The notes beneath the pieces are model-generated. The model was given only the letters and a program-made list of their open reading frames with translations, had not been told where the DNA came from and made no database searches. The translations under genes and the position numbers were made by a program. A stretch of 64,000 nucleotides of DNA from Yeosuana sp043876835 (GTDB lineage Bacteria > Bacteroidota > Bacteroidia > Flavobacteriales > Flavobacteriaceae), in contig NZ_JBAWJZ010000003.1 in assembly GCF_043876835.1 (NCBI RefSeq), positions 248,001-312,000 on the forward strand, given 5' to 3'. Shown here piece by piece: positions 53,377 to 62,653 of this stretch (positions within the stretch are counted from its first letter, which is position 1; each line of letters opens with the position of its first letter).

Positions 53377-54648
53377 ATGTTGAAAATAGGCACATTTTTT
53401 TTCTTAATTATATTTTCAAGTGTGCTGTACTCACAAAATGACTCATTAAACTCTTCAATAAAAGAAAAGGACACTTTAAAGCAAAGCGAGTTTTTTAAAC
53501 AGTTAGGAAATGGTTACTTCCCAACGAAATATTTTAACTTCGATTTAAAATACTTGATAAAGTATAACCAGTATGAAGCCTTAAGAACTGGACTTGGAGG
53601 CATTACTAATGACGCCTTTTCAAAAAAACTTAGATTAAACACTTATGTAGTTTATGGTTTTAGAGACCATAGGTTTAAATATAGCTTTGGTGCTGGCCTA
53701 AGAATAAATGAAAAAACAAATACTTGGATAAATGCTTCATATACAGATGATTTACAAGAATCTGGAAGTTCAATATTTTTAACAGATAAGCGTTTTTTTC
53801 AATTATTCGAGCCCCGTTTATTAAACATAAGTTTATTTCACAAGCATACAACAAGAGCAGTTTCGATAGAACATCAGTTTAGTCCAAAAATTCAAACCGA
53901 AACTCAGCTAGCTCTTAGTTATATAGTTCCAACTTACAACTATGCATTCGAAATAAATGGTAATGATTACGAAACTTTTCATCTAAGTTTATTAAAAACA
54001 TCGTTACAATGGGATCCGTTTAGCAAATTTGAATTGGTAAATAACAGTTACAAGGAGGTAAAAAACGGCTACCCAAAATTTACACTTCAATACACTAAAA
54101 GTATAAAAGATTTAAGTGAAAATAATTTTAGTTTCTACAAAATTGATTTTAGGACTGTCCATCAAATAAAACACGCGAACAATTCACTTTCTGAACTAAT
54201 AATAGTGTCTGGAATAACAAAAGGAGAGACTCCGTTAACGCATTTATACCATGCATATCCAAACAATCTAAACAAAGAAACCATATTACAACGTTTTTCA
54301 GTTGCTGGCATCTCCAGTTTTGAAACCATGTTTTTTAATGAGTTTTTTTCAGACAAACTCATAACCGCACAATTTAAACACTACTTCAATCCTTTTGATA
54401 TTTCGTCAAGATTTAAACCACAACTCGTATTAATTTCAAGATATGCCTTAGGTGATATAAATAATATGGAAAGGCACCAAAATATTAGTTTTGATAAATT
54501 AAATAAAGGTTATACCGAGTCTGGTTTCGAACTCAATAAACTGTTATATGGCTTTGGGTTAAGTTTCACATATCGCTATGGAGCTTATCATTTACCAGAT
54601 ATTGGCGACAATATTGCCTTTAAGTTTACATTTAACTTAACATTATAA
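53377..54648 (+). CDS. Outer-membrane beta-barrel protein, DUF5686-like, barrel part only
   Basis: An exported protein of 423 residues with a signal peptide (FFFLIIFSSVLYSQ) and many alternating amphipathic strands ending in a typical barrel C-terminus (IAFKFTFNLTL). Segments such as YFPTKYFNFDLKYLIKYNQY, EALRTGLGGITN and GFGLSFTYRYGAYHLPD resemble the C-terminal barrel of DUF5686 proteins. Those usually have a carboxypeptidase-like domain in front and about 800 residues; that part is absent here. I cannot assign a transported substrate. It follows the frr terminator closely, and the downstream transporter gene starts 58 bases after its stop. Confidence 0.65.
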   Translation: MLKIGTFFFLIIFSSVLYSQNDSLNSSIKEKDTLKQSEFFKQLGNGYFPTKYFNFDLKYLIKYNQYEALRTGLGGITNDAFSKKLRLNTYVVYGFRDHRFKYSFGAGLRINEKTNTWINASYTDDLQESGSSIFLTDKRFFQLFEPRLLNISLFHKHTTRAVSIEHQFSPKIQTETQLALSYIVPTYNYAFEINGNDYETFHLSLLKTSLQWDPFSKFELVNNSYKEVKNGYPKFTLQYTKSIKDLSENNFSFYKIDFRTVHQIKHANNSLSELIIVSGITKGETPLTHLYHAYPNNLNKETILQRFSVAGISSFETMFFNEFFSDKLITAQFKHYFNPFDISSRFKPQLVLISRYALGDINNMERHQNISFDKLNKGYTESGFELNKLLYGFGLSFTYRYGAYHLPDIGDNIAFKFTFNLTL

Positions 54649-54706
54649 CGCTAAAACCCATCTAATACATAGTTTTTTCTACCTTTGCCAATCTTTTAGA
54701 TTAAGC

Positions 54707-57103
54707 ATGTTTAAACTATTTACAAAAGATTTTTGGGACATCGTTGCTAGGGTAATTTTACGTAATAAAATAACCATTCTTGTCGTTCTAATAGTCATAA
54801 CCATTTTCTTCAGTTTCCAGTGGAAGAATATGCGTTTTTCTTATACTGAAGCCAATTTGTTACCAGATGACAATGAAGCAAATATTACCTACAACAACTT
54901 TTTAAAAATATTTGGTGAAGAAGGAAACCTTATAGTTCTTGGAGTAAAAGACTCTACCCTTTTTACAGTTGAAAAATTAAACGCTTGGAACAAGCTTTCA
55001 GACTCTTTTAAGAAATATAAAGAAGTTGAAAGTGTTGTATCCATTAAAGATTTACAAAAGCTTGTAAAAGACACCATAAATGAAAAATTTATTCTGGAAC
55101 CTTTTATAAAAGATTCTATTGCTTCCATGCAGCAAATTGGAACCTTAGAAGACGATCTTTTCAAAAAATATCCTTTTTACGACAACTTTTTGTTTAATAA
55201 AGAAACAAAAACCATAAGAACCGCCATCTATCTTAAAAAAGATATTGTGAATACTGGCGTTAGAAAAGACTTTGTTATTTCTGTGTTGCAACCTAAAATT
55301 GAGGCTTTTGAAGCAGCAAATAATTTAGATGTCAGGGTTTCTGGAATGCCTTACATTCGCACATTAAATTCACAAAACATCGTTGATGAAATAGGCTTGT
55401 TTATTGTTGCTGCACTGTTAATTACTTCGCTTATTTTCTTTTTCTTTTTCAGGTCTATTAGAGCTACTTTAATTTCACTTATTGTGGTTTGCACTGGTGT
55501 TATGTGGACTTTTGGTATTCTAGGTTTATTAAATTATGAAATCACTGTTTTAACGGCACTTATTCCTCCATTAATTATTGTTATTGGAATACCTAACTGT
55601 ATTTTCTTAATTAATAAATATCAAAATGAGGTTAAACTACATGGTAATAAAGTAAAATCATTACAGCGTGTTATTACCAAAATAGGAAATGCTACGTTAA
55701 TGACAAATGTAACTACAGCATCTGGTTTTGCTACATTTATTTTAACCGAGAGTACATTATTGAAAGAATTTGGTACGGTCGCTTCACTAAGCATCTTATC
55801 TATTTTCATATTATGCGTACTTATTATCCCCATTTTATATTCGTTTTTGCCTTATCCAAAAGATCGTCATTTAGAACACTTAAACAGGCGTTGGGTTACT
55901 TATTTTGTAAGTTGGATTGAGCGTATAGTAAAACAAAAACGAATCGCCATTTATGGAATCTCTGTTTTACTACTTATTTTAAGTTTTATAGGTATTTATC
56001 AAATTAGAATTTCTGGGAGTTTAATTGAAGATATGCCCAAAAAGACTGAGTTTTATAATGATATCAAATTTTTTGAGGAAGAGTTTAATGGTATTATGCC
56101 ATTAGAAATCATGGTTGACACTAAGCGTAAAAAAGGTGTTATGAAATTATCCACCTTAAAACGCATGAATGAACTTGAAGATTTAATTATTGAAACTCCG
56201 GAATTATCCAAACCAATTTCAGTGGTTAGTTTAGTAAAGTATTCTAAACAAGCTTACTACAATGGGAATCCTAAACATTACCAGTTACCAACATCACAAG
56301 AAAACAATTTTATTTTATCATACGCTAAAAACTCAACATCAAATGTAGATCTGTTTAAAAACTTTGTTGATAGTACGGGTCAATATGCACGTATCACAAC
56401 CTTTATGAAAGATATTGGAACTGATAAAATGGAGCATATTGAAGAAAATATTCAGAACAAAATAAATAATGTTTTTCCAAAAGACCAGTACAATGTTACC
56501 ATGACTGGAAAGGCTTTGGTGTTTCAAAAAGGAACAAAATACTTAGTAAAAAATCTGGCAGTTTCATTAACACTTGCTATATTTTTAATATCATTATTTA
56601 TGGCTTATATGTTTAGGTCATTTAAAATGATCATCGTTTCTTTAATTCCTAACTTACTTCCTTTATTAATAACTGCAGGGTTAATGGGGTATTTAGGAGT
56701 TCCTATAAAACCATCAACAATTTTAGTTTTTAGTATTGCTTTTGGAATATCTGTAGATGATACCATTCACTTTTTAGCAAAATATAGGCAAGAGCTACAA
56801 GCCAATCATTGGAGGATTAATAAATCCGTTTATGCGGCACTTCGCGAAACCGGAGTTAGTATGTTCTATACGTCTATTGTACTGTTTTTTGGGTTCTCGG
56901 TATTTACAATATCAAGCTTTGGTGGTACAGTTGCTTTAGGAGGATTAGTATCTATAACACTTTTATTTGCTATGCTTTCAAACTTAGTTTTATTGCCATC
57001 TTTATTACTTTCATTAGAACGAAGTATTGCCAATAAAAATGTACTAAAAGAACCAGCTATCAATATCATTCCTGAAGAAGAGGAAGAAGACAAGCAAAAT
57101 TAA
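54707..57103 (+). CDS. MMPL/RND-superfamily exporter
   Basis: An inner-membrane transporter of 798 residues with two repeats, each of one helix, a large periplasmic loop and five further helices. The helix blocks show sterol-sensing-domain character (VLTALIPPLIIVIGIPNCIF and ILVFSIAFGISVDDTIHFLA). The acidic residues DD in the second block suit proton coupling. It resembles hopanoid/lipid-exporting MMPL proteins rather than tripartite drug pumps, and no periplasmic adaptor gene is near. A TACCTTTG -7 box lies at 54680-54687. The C-terminus is acidic. Substrate unknown. Confidence 0.88.
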   Translation: MFKLFTKDFWDIVARVILRNKITILVVLIVITIFFSFQWKNMRFSYTEANLLPDDNEANITYNNFLKIFGEEGNLIVLGVKDSTLFTVEKLNAWNKLSDSFKKYKEVESVVSIKDLQKLVKDTINEKFILEPFIKDSIASMQQIGTLEDDLFKKYPFYDNFLFNKETKTIRTAIYLKKDIVNTGVRKDFVISVLQPKIEAFEAANNLDVRVSGMPYIRTLNSQNIVDEIGLFIVAALLITSLIFFFFFRSIRATLISLIVVCTGVMWTFGILGLLNYEITVLTALIPPLIIVIGIPNCIFLINKYQNEVKLHGNKVKSLQRVITKIGNATLMTNVTTASGFATFILTESTLLKEFGTVASLSILSIFILCVLIIPILYSFLPYPKDRHLEHLNRRWVTYFVSWIERIVKQKRIAIYGISVLLLILSFIGIYQIRISGSLIEDMPKKTEFYNDIKFFEEEFNGIMPLEIMVDTKRKKGVMKLSTLKRMNELEDLIIETPELSKPISVVSLVKYSKQAYYNGNPKHYQLPTSQENNFILSYAKNSTSNVDLFKNFVDSTGQYARITTFMKDIGTDKMEHIEENIQNKINNVFPKDQYNVTMTGKALVFQKGTKYLVKNLAVSLTLAIFLISLFMAYMFRSFKMIIVSLIPNLLPLLITAGLMGYLGVPIKPSTILVFSIAFGISVDDTIHFLAKYRQELQANHWRINKSVYAALRETGVSMFYTSIVLFFGFSVFTISSFGGTVALGGLVSITLLFAMLSNLVLLPSLLLSLERSIANKNVLKEPAINIIPEEEEEDKQN

Positions 57104-57151
57104 ATTTTTAGATTTCAATTTCAAATTTGTCTTGATTTTGGAATTTGATAT

Positions 57152-57183
57152 TTGAATTTTGATAATTGAAACCTTTATATTTG
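57152..57183 (+). promoter_or_regulatory. Promoter of asnS
   Basis: TTG (57152-57154), 21 bases, then TATATTTG (57176-57183), ending 20 bases before the ATG. The region upstream (57107-57175) is repetitive in AATTTGA-like units and offers several other TTG triplets. Confidence 0.6.
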
Positions 57184-57203
57184 CACTTTAAAATTTAACA
57201 TCA

Positions 57204-58637
57204 ATGAAATCATATACCGTTTCAGAATTATTATCAAATAACACCATACTGCCAGAAGTAAATATTAAAGGCTGGGTAAGAACTTTTAGAGCCAATCGTT
57301 TTATAGCATTAAATGATGGTTCAACTATTAATAATATCCAGTGTGTAGTAGATTTTGAAAATACCGATGAAGCCATTTTAAAGCGTATTACTACAGGTGC
57401 TGCTGTTCATATTATTGGTGAATTAGTTGAAAGTTTGGGTAAAGGACAAAAGGTTGAAATTAATGTCAAAACCATTAAAATTTTAGGCGATTCAGATCCT
57501 GAAACCTATCCAATCCAACCTAAAAAACATTCTTTTGAATTTTTAAGAGAAAACGCCCATTTACGTACTCGTACCAATACGTTTAGTGCCGTTATGAGAT
57601 TGCGTTCAGCTTTATCATTTGCCATTCATAAATACTTTAATGAAAACGGTTTTTTCTATATGCACGCCCCAATTATTACAGGAAGCGATGCTGAAGGTGC
57701 CGGAGAAATGTTTAGAGTAAGTGCTTTAGATGCTAAAAATCCTCCTTTAACAGAAGATGGAAAAGTAGATTTTACCGAAGACTTTTTTGGAAAAGAAACT
57801 AATCTAACGGTTTCTGGTCAGTTAGAGGCCGAAACTTATGCCATGTCATTAGGAAAAGTCTATACTTTCGGGCCAACATTTAGAGCTGAAAATTCAAATA
57901 CATCGCGTCATTTAGCTGAGTTCTGGATGATTGAACCAGAAGTTGCTTTTATGGATTTGGCTGGAAATATGGATTTAGCTGAAGACTTTTTAAAATATGT
58001 TTTAAAATATGTTTTGGTTAACAATCGAGAAGATTTAGACTTTTTAGAAAGCAGATTATTAGATGAAGAAAAATCAAAACCTCAAGCAGAACGTAGTGAA
58101 ATGAGTTTAATTGAAAAATTAAACTTTGTTATTGAAAACAACTTTAAACGTGTAAGCTATACAGAGGCCATTGATATTCTTCGAAACAGTACACCAAACA
58201 AGAAAAAGAAATTTAAATATATTATTAACGAATGGGGTGCAGATTTACAAAGTGAACACGAGCGTTTCCTTGTAGAAAAACACTTTAACTGTCCGGTAAT
58301 ATTATTTGATTATCCTGCCAACATAAAAGCATTTTATATGCGTTTAAATGAAGACGGGAAAACAGTTAGAGCAATGGATATTTTATTCCCAGGTATTGGA
58401 GAAATGGTTGGAGGTTCTCAACGTGAAGAACGCTTAGAAGTTCTTAAAGAAAAAATGGCCGCTCTCGATATTGACAAAAAAGAATTGTGGTGGTATTTAG
58501 ATCTCCGTAAATATGGCTCTGCTGTACATTCTGGTTTTGGACTAGGGTTTGAGCGTTTAGTAATGTTTGCTACAGGAATGACTAATATTAGAGATGTTAT
58601 TCCATTTCCAAGAACACCACAAAACGCCGAATTTTAA
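57204..58637 (+). CDS. asnS: Asparaginyl-tRNA synthetase
   Basis: A class IIb synthetase that charges tRNA-Asn. The 477-residue protein has an N-terminal OB-fold anticodon domain (VNIKGWVRTFRANRFIALND, then GSTINNIQCVV) and a catalytic domain. The latter has motif 2 TFGPTFRAENSNTSRHLAEF, the segment WMIEPEVAF, and motif 3 GFGLGFERLVMFATGM. Its length and closeness to the bacterial AsnRS family support asparagine over aspartate specificity. A hairpin terminator follows. Confidence 0.97.
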   Translation: MKSYTVSELLSNNTILPEVNIKGWVRTFRANRFIALNDGSTINNIQCVVDFENTDEAILKRITTGAAVHIIGELVESLGKGQKVEINVKTIKILGDSDPETYPIQPKKHSFEFLRENAHLRTRTNTFSAVMRLRSALSFAIHKYFNENGFFYMHAPIITGSDAEGAGEMFRVSALDAKNPPLTEDGKVDFTEDFFGKETNLTVSGQLEAETYAMSLGKVYTFGPTFRAENSNTSRHLAEFWMIEPEVAFMDLAGNMDLAEDFLKYVLKYVLVNNREDLDFLESRLLDEEKSKPQAERSEMSLIEKLNFVIENNFKRVSYTEAIDILRNSTPNKKKKFKYIINEWGADLQSEHERFLVEKHFNCPVILFDYPANIKAFYMRLNEDGKTVRAMDILFPGIGEMVGGSQREERLEVLKEKMAALDIDKKELWWYLDLRKYGSAVHSGFGLGFERLVMFATGMTNIRDVIPFPRTPQNAEF

Positions 58638-58647
58638 AATAATTTAG

Positions 58648-58681
58648 CCCTATTTGGTTTTTAAAATCAAGTAGGGTTTTT
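58648..58681 (+). terminator. Intrinsic terminator after asnS
   Basis: A 9-base-pair stem with one wobble (58648-58656 with 58668-58676) followed by a run of five T. Confidence 0.78.
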
Positions 58682-58721
58682 AATATAGTTTTTATACTTT
58701 TATCTAAACTAGTTTTTAAAT

Positions 58722-60179
58722 ATGCTTAAGCAACACTTACAGTTTAAACTATCCCAAAAATTGTCACCGCAACAAATTCAATTAATGAAATTGATACAGT
58801 TGCCTACACAAGCTTTTGAGCAACGCTTAAAGCAAGAGTTAGAAGAAAATCCAGCGCTTGAAGGTGGAAAAGAAGAAATAGAAAATGATTACGATTCTGA
58901 TTTAGACAATTCTACAGATGATTTTAATGATGGTGATTCTATAAATACTGAAGATATTAATGTTGATGAATACTTGAGTGACGATGAAGTACCAGACTAT
59001 AGAACTCAAGCAAATAATTACAGCGCAGATGATGAAGAGAAAACTGTTCCATATGCTGCCGGTACCTCATTCACACAATCATTAATCGACCAATTAAATA
59101 CCTACCGCCTTTCTGACGAAGAGCACGATATTGCGGAATTTTTGGTTGGAAGTGTTGATGATAGTGGTTATATCCGTAGGTCAATTTCAGACATTATGGA
59201 TGATTTGGCTTTTACACAAAACATCTATACAACAGAGGATAAAATTGAACATGTTTTAAAAATTGTTCATCAATTAGATCCTGCTGGGGTTGGTGCAAGA
59301 AATCTTCAAGAATGTTTAAGTATTCAATTGCACAGAAAAGAGAAAACTTTAGATATTGAATTAGCAACAAATATCATTGACGATGCTTTTGAACAATTTA
59401 CAAAAAAGCATTATGACAAACTGATTCAAAAATTTGATGTTTCTGAAATTCAATTAAAAGACGCTATTTCTGAGATTGAACGCTTGAATCCTAAACCAGG
59501 TGGATCATATTCCGGCAATAACAGAATCGTTGAACATATTGTACCCGATTTTGCCATTAAAATTGTTGATGGAGAATTAGAGCTAACGCTGAATGGAAGA
59601 AATGCACCAGAACTTCATGTGTCAAGAGAGTATCATAATATGCTTAAAACCTATAAAGACTCCAAAGACAAATCTAGTTCTAAAGATGCAGTCATTTTTA
59701 TAAAGCAAAAATTAGATGCTGCAAAATGGTTTATTGAAGCCATTAAACAACGTCAGCAAACATTATTCATTACCATGAGCGCCATTATGCACTACCAAAG
59801 TGACTATTTCTTAACTGGTGATGAACGCAACTTAAGACCCATGATCTTAAAGGATATTGCTGATGAAATTGACATGGATGTTTCAACAGTTTCCAGAGTT
59901 GCTAATAGTAAATATGTTGATACGCCTTATGGGACCAAACTTATAAAAGAATTCTTTTCGGAATCCATGAAGAATGATCAGGGAGAAGATGTTTCAACAA
60001 GGGAAATTAAAAAAATTCTTGAAACGGTCATTGAAGAAGAAGATAAAAGAAAACCAATTACCGATGAAGCATTGGCATTAATTTTAAAAGAAAAAGGGTA
60101 TCCTATTGCAAGAAGAACCGTTGCAAAATATAGAGAACAATTAGATATTCCTGTGGCCAGATTACGCAAAAAAATGTAA
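58722..60179 (+). CDS. rpoN: RNA polymerase sigma-54 factor
   Basis: RpoN directs polymerase to -24/-12 promoters that need an AAA+ activator. The 485 residues include region I, Gln/Leu-rich (QFKLSQKLSPQQIQLMKLIQ), then a highly acidic region II (about residues 48-110). The core-binding domain and a helix-turn-helix (DIADEIDMDVSTVSRVANSK) follow. The RpoN box lies near residues 463-473 as ARRTVAKYREQ, where the consensus has ARRTVAKYRE. Its stop codon shares a base with the start of the next gene. No activator gene is in the window. Confidence 0.97.
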   Translation: MLKQHLQFKLSQKLSPQQIQLMKLIQLPTQAFEQRLKQELEENPALEGGKEEIENDYDSDLDNSTDDFNDGDSINTEDINVDEYLSDDEVPDYRTQANNYSADDEEKTVPYAAGTSFTQSLIDQLNTYRLSDEEHDIAEFLVGSVDDSGYIRRSISDIMDDLAFTQNIYTTEDKIEHVLKIVHQLDPAGVGARNLQECLSIQLHRKEKTLDIELATNIIDDAFEQFTKKHYDKLIQKFDVSEIQLKDAISEIERLNPKPGGSYSGNNRIVEHIVPDFAIKIVDGELELTLNGRNAPELHVSREYHNMLKTYKDSKDKSSSKDAVIFIKQKLDAAKWFIEAIKQRQQTLFITMSAIMHYQSDYFLTGDERNLRPMILKDIADEIDMDVSTVSRVANSKYVDTPYGTKLIKEFFSESMKNDQGEDVSTREIKKILETVIEEEDKRKPITDEALALILKEKGYPIARRTVAKYREQLDIPVARLRKKM

Positions 60180-60784
60180 TGAATAATATTTTAAAGAGTA
60201 TCTCGTTTATTTTTCATCCATTAATTATTCCTATTCTTGGCGTTATCTTTTATTTTACAAAATCACCAAGATACATTCCTTTACAAATCATTGAAGCAAA
60301 ACTAATTTCAATACTTATACTTACAATTGTTCTACCTATTTTATTATATTTTTTATTAAAAACCTTAGGTAAAGCTAAATCTATTTATCTGGAAACCACC
60401 AAAGAACGCATATTTCCATTGATCGTTAATTGTATTGTAATTCTTTTAGTAATAAATAGAATTTTAACAGCTAACCAAATTTTAGAATTATATTATTTTT
60501 TTATTGGGATCTTAATTTCAACACTAACTTGCCTATTTCTTGCTATCTTGAAATTTAAAGTAAGTATGCATATGATATCTATTGCTGGATTGTTTATGTT
60601 TTTTATTGCTATCAGTGTTCATTTCAGCATTAATATTAATGGTACTTTGGCAATCATGTGTATTCTTACAGGTGCCATAGCAACATCAAGGTTACATTTA
60701 AAGGCACATTCTAATATTGAACTTATTATTGGATTTTTTGTGGGTTTTATTCCACAGCTCATACTATTGAAATACTGGTTATAA
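60179..60784 (+). CDS. Integral membrane protein, degenerate PAP2-like
   Basis: A 201-residue protein with about six transmembrane helices. The stretch KFKVSMHMISIAG stands where PAP2 phosphatases have their Ser-Gly-His motif. The later TSRLHLKAHSNIELIIGFFVG resembles PAP2 motif 3 (Ser-Arg, His, Asp spacing) with Glu in place of Asp. It may be a lipid phosphatase relative with altered or lost activity. Its ATG overlaps the rpoN stop (last base A shared), so it is probably co-translated. The 3' end overlaps the convergent barrel gene by 6 bases. Confidence 0.7.
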   Translation: MNNILKSISFIFHPLIIPILGVIFYFTKSPRYIPLQIIEAKLISILILTIVLPILLYFLLKTLGKAKSIYLETTKERIFPLIVNCIVILLVINRILTANQILELYYFFIGILISTLTCLFLAILKFKVSMHMISIAGLFMFFIAISVHFSININGTLAIMCILTGAIATSRLHLKAHSNIELIIGFFVGFIPQLILLKYWL

Positions 60785-61471
60785 AATATAAAACATTAAT
60801 CCAATTTTTATAGCATTCATATCTAATGTTTGTCCATCAATAGTTACTTCATTAGAGAATATAGGATTTAAAGCATAATACGCATAAAAATTCCATGTGT
60901 TATAGCCAAAACAAAGTGTAAGTCCATATTGGAATTCATTAAAGCTATTTATACCACTATTTTTAAAAGTTCCTGTAGCATCAACATACTTACTGGTATT
61001 AGCAACTACATACCCTAATTTAAACCCCGTATAAATACGCCAAAAATCATATTTTAAAGCGTTTGATGTTCTCCACCTAAACTCAATTGGTAATTCTATT
61101 AAATGTTCAGAAAACTTATTTTTGGAATAGGTATTAACATCTCCTAAAAGCTGATAATTATAACCTCCATCGACATTTTTATTTATTTGAAGGTTTTGAT
61201 TGAATGAATTAGCAGAATATCCAAGCCCAATCCCAATGCCTACATTTCTGTCTTTATTTAATGGTATATCTTTAATAAACCCCAAGTGAAACCCAAGTGA
61301 AAAACCATTTTGAGAAAAATTTGAAGGTTTCTTCCCTAATATATTATAAGAAATCCCAGCATAAAACTGATCTTCTTTATACAAAGAATCTACTATTTTA
61401 GCTTCTGTTTCTTGAGCAAAGGAACATTGAGTAATAGTAATTAGAAAAAATATAAATAGTAAAGCTTTCAT
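60779..61471 (-). CDS. Outer-membrane beta-barrel protein (PorT-like family)
   Basis: An exported protein of 230 residues with a signal peptide (LLFIFFLITITQCSFAQ) and eight or so amphipathic strands. Examples are FYAGISYNILG, GFSLGFHLGFIKDIPL, GIGIGLGYSAN, LIELPIEFRWR and IYTGFKLGYVV. The C-terminus is AIKIGLMFYIL. The pattern fits the PF13568 barrels that include the T9SS protein PorT, but I would not call this PorT itself without a tree. A strong terminator separates it from the upstream exbD gene, so it has its own transcription or depends on read-through. Confidence 0.75.
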   Translation of the reverse strand: MKALLFIFFLITITQCSFAQETEAKIVDSLYKEDQFYAGISYNILGKKPSNFSQNGFSLGFHLGFIKDIPLNKDRNVGIGIGLGYSANSFNQNLQINKNVDGGYNYQLLGDVNTYSKNKFSEHLIELPIEFRWRTSNALKYDFWRIYTGFKLGYVVANTSKYVDATGTFKNSGINSFNEFQYGLTLCFGYNTWNFYAYYALNPIFSNEVTIDGQTLDMNAIKIGLMFYIL

Positions 61472-61498
61472 AAATTAAATTAGAATTATAAAAGTATA

Positions 61499-61534
61499 AA
61501 AAAAGGCGTTTTGAAATATCAAAACGCCTTTTTT
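61499..61534 (-). terminator. Intrinsic terminator after the exbB-exbD operon
   Basis: A perfect 16-base-pair stem (61499-61514 with 61519-61534) with a 4-base loop AATA and A/T runs on both ends. It works for the minus-strand exbD operon and is the strongest hairpin in the window. Confidence 0.88.
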
Positions 61535-61557
61535 CTAATATAAATTAAGATTTAAAA

Positions 61558-62034
61558 TTAATGCTTATCAAAAACATTACCTTTTCTAGTAGTGTAATTA
61601 ATTTTTAAAGCATTTACTTTTCGCAATTCTTGTTTAATATCACCAATTAGTCCCATGTTAGCATCAGAATCAACCTTTAAGGCTGTTGTTAAAAACGGAA
61701 CCAATTCTTCTCTTTTTGAAGCGCGTTCTGCAGCTATAAAAGCAGCGATATCTTCAACACCAGCAAACTTATCATTAAGCTGTATTCTAGCCTCTGTACC
61801 ATATTGCTTATAAGCCTCACTTGGTTTGCCAGCATAAATATACATTACTAAATCCTTCTTATCAAGCTTTTCAACCTGATCAGCAAATGGTAAGTTGTTT
61901 TTAATTTTTAATGTATTCTCTCTCATAACCGTTGCAACCATGAAAAAGAATAATAACATAAATACAATATCTGGCAATGACGCTGTTGAAATTGCTGGCA
62001 GTTCGCCTCCTGTTTTCTTTTTAAATTTACCCAT
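61558..62034 (-). CDS. ExbD/TolR-family biopolymer transport protein (second copy)
   Basis: A proton-channel subunit that, with ExbB/TolQ, drives TonB or a similar energy-transmitting protein. At 158 residues it has a short basic N-terminus (MGKFKKKTGGELPAIS) and one transmembrane helix (about 22-42, SLPDIVFMLLFFFMVAT). The helix contains the essential Asp (in PDIV). A periplasmic domain with VDSDANMGLIGDIKQELRKV follows. It is 23 bases after the other exbD. Two exbD copies after one exbB are common in Bacteroidota. Confidence 0.93.
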   Translation of the reverse strand: MGKFKKKTGGELPAISTASLPDIVFMLLFFFMVATVMRENTLKIKNNLPFADQVEKLDKKDLVMYIYAGKPSEAYKQYGTEARIQLNDKFAGVEDIAAFIAAERASKREELVPFLTTALKVDSDANMGLIGDIKQELRKVNALKINYTTRKGNVFDKH

Positions 62035-62057
62035 ATATAAATGTGTTAAATTTCAAT

Positions 62058-62648
62058 TTATTGTACCTCTGAAAGTTTTTGAGGATACTCAACTTTTATT
62101 TTTTCAAGTTGTTCCTTTAACTTTGTTTTATTTCCTACCCAGTTTACATTATCGTAATCTGCTTGCATATCAATAAAAGACTTACCATATAATGACTGCG
62201 CGCGCTTATTTCTTAACTCATTATAAGCTGCTACTAACTCATTTTGAACGGAAATATACATTTTATAAGATGTTTCTCTTTCGTTCTTAAGTGAAATAAT
62301 AGCTTTATCTGGATTATCAGATGAACTTGGATTTTTCTTACCGTGACAATAATCACAAGTTCCGTCTCCTCCGTTATCTAAAAATTCCACGGCTGCTTTT
62401 CTTAAATCTTTTAACTCCATTAACTCATCTTCAACAAGCAACTGATCTTTTCCATTAAGCAAAACTGTAAAAATATTTTTTTGCTTAATAACAGGTGGCG
62501 TTATATCACTATCCTCAATTGGAGGAAGTTTTCGACTAATCCCGGTATCTGTTTCAATGGTAGTAGTTACTAAGAAAAATATCAATAGTAAAAACGCAAT
62601 GTCGGCCATGGAGCCTGCATTAACTTCTGGTGCTGCTCTTTTTGCCAT
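62058..62648 (-). CDS. ExbD/TolR-family protein with CxxCH insert (first copy)
   Basis: An ExbD of 196 residues, longer than the usual 130-160. The helix is MADIAFLLLIFFLVTTT with the channel Asp at residue 16. The periplasmic part holds an insert of roughly 25 residues around DNGGDGTCDYCHGKKNPSSS. It contains CDYCH (residues 98-102), a sequence that would bind covalent haem c if processed. The two cysteines could instead form a disulfide or bind metal. The rest of the domain continues with KAIISLKNERETSYKMYISV. It follows the small membrane protein gene by 5 bases. Confidence 0.92.
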   Translation of the reverse strand: MAKRAAPEVNAGSMADIAFLLLIFFLVTTTIETDTGISRKLPPIEDSDITPPVIKQKNIFTVLLNGKDQLLVEDELMELKDLRKAAVEFLDNGGDGTCDYCHGKKNPSSSDNPDKAIISLKNERETSYKMYISVQNELVAAYNELRNKRAQSLYGKSFIDMQADYDNVNWVGNKTKLKEQLEKIKVEYPQKLSEVQ

Positions 62649-62653
62649 AATTA

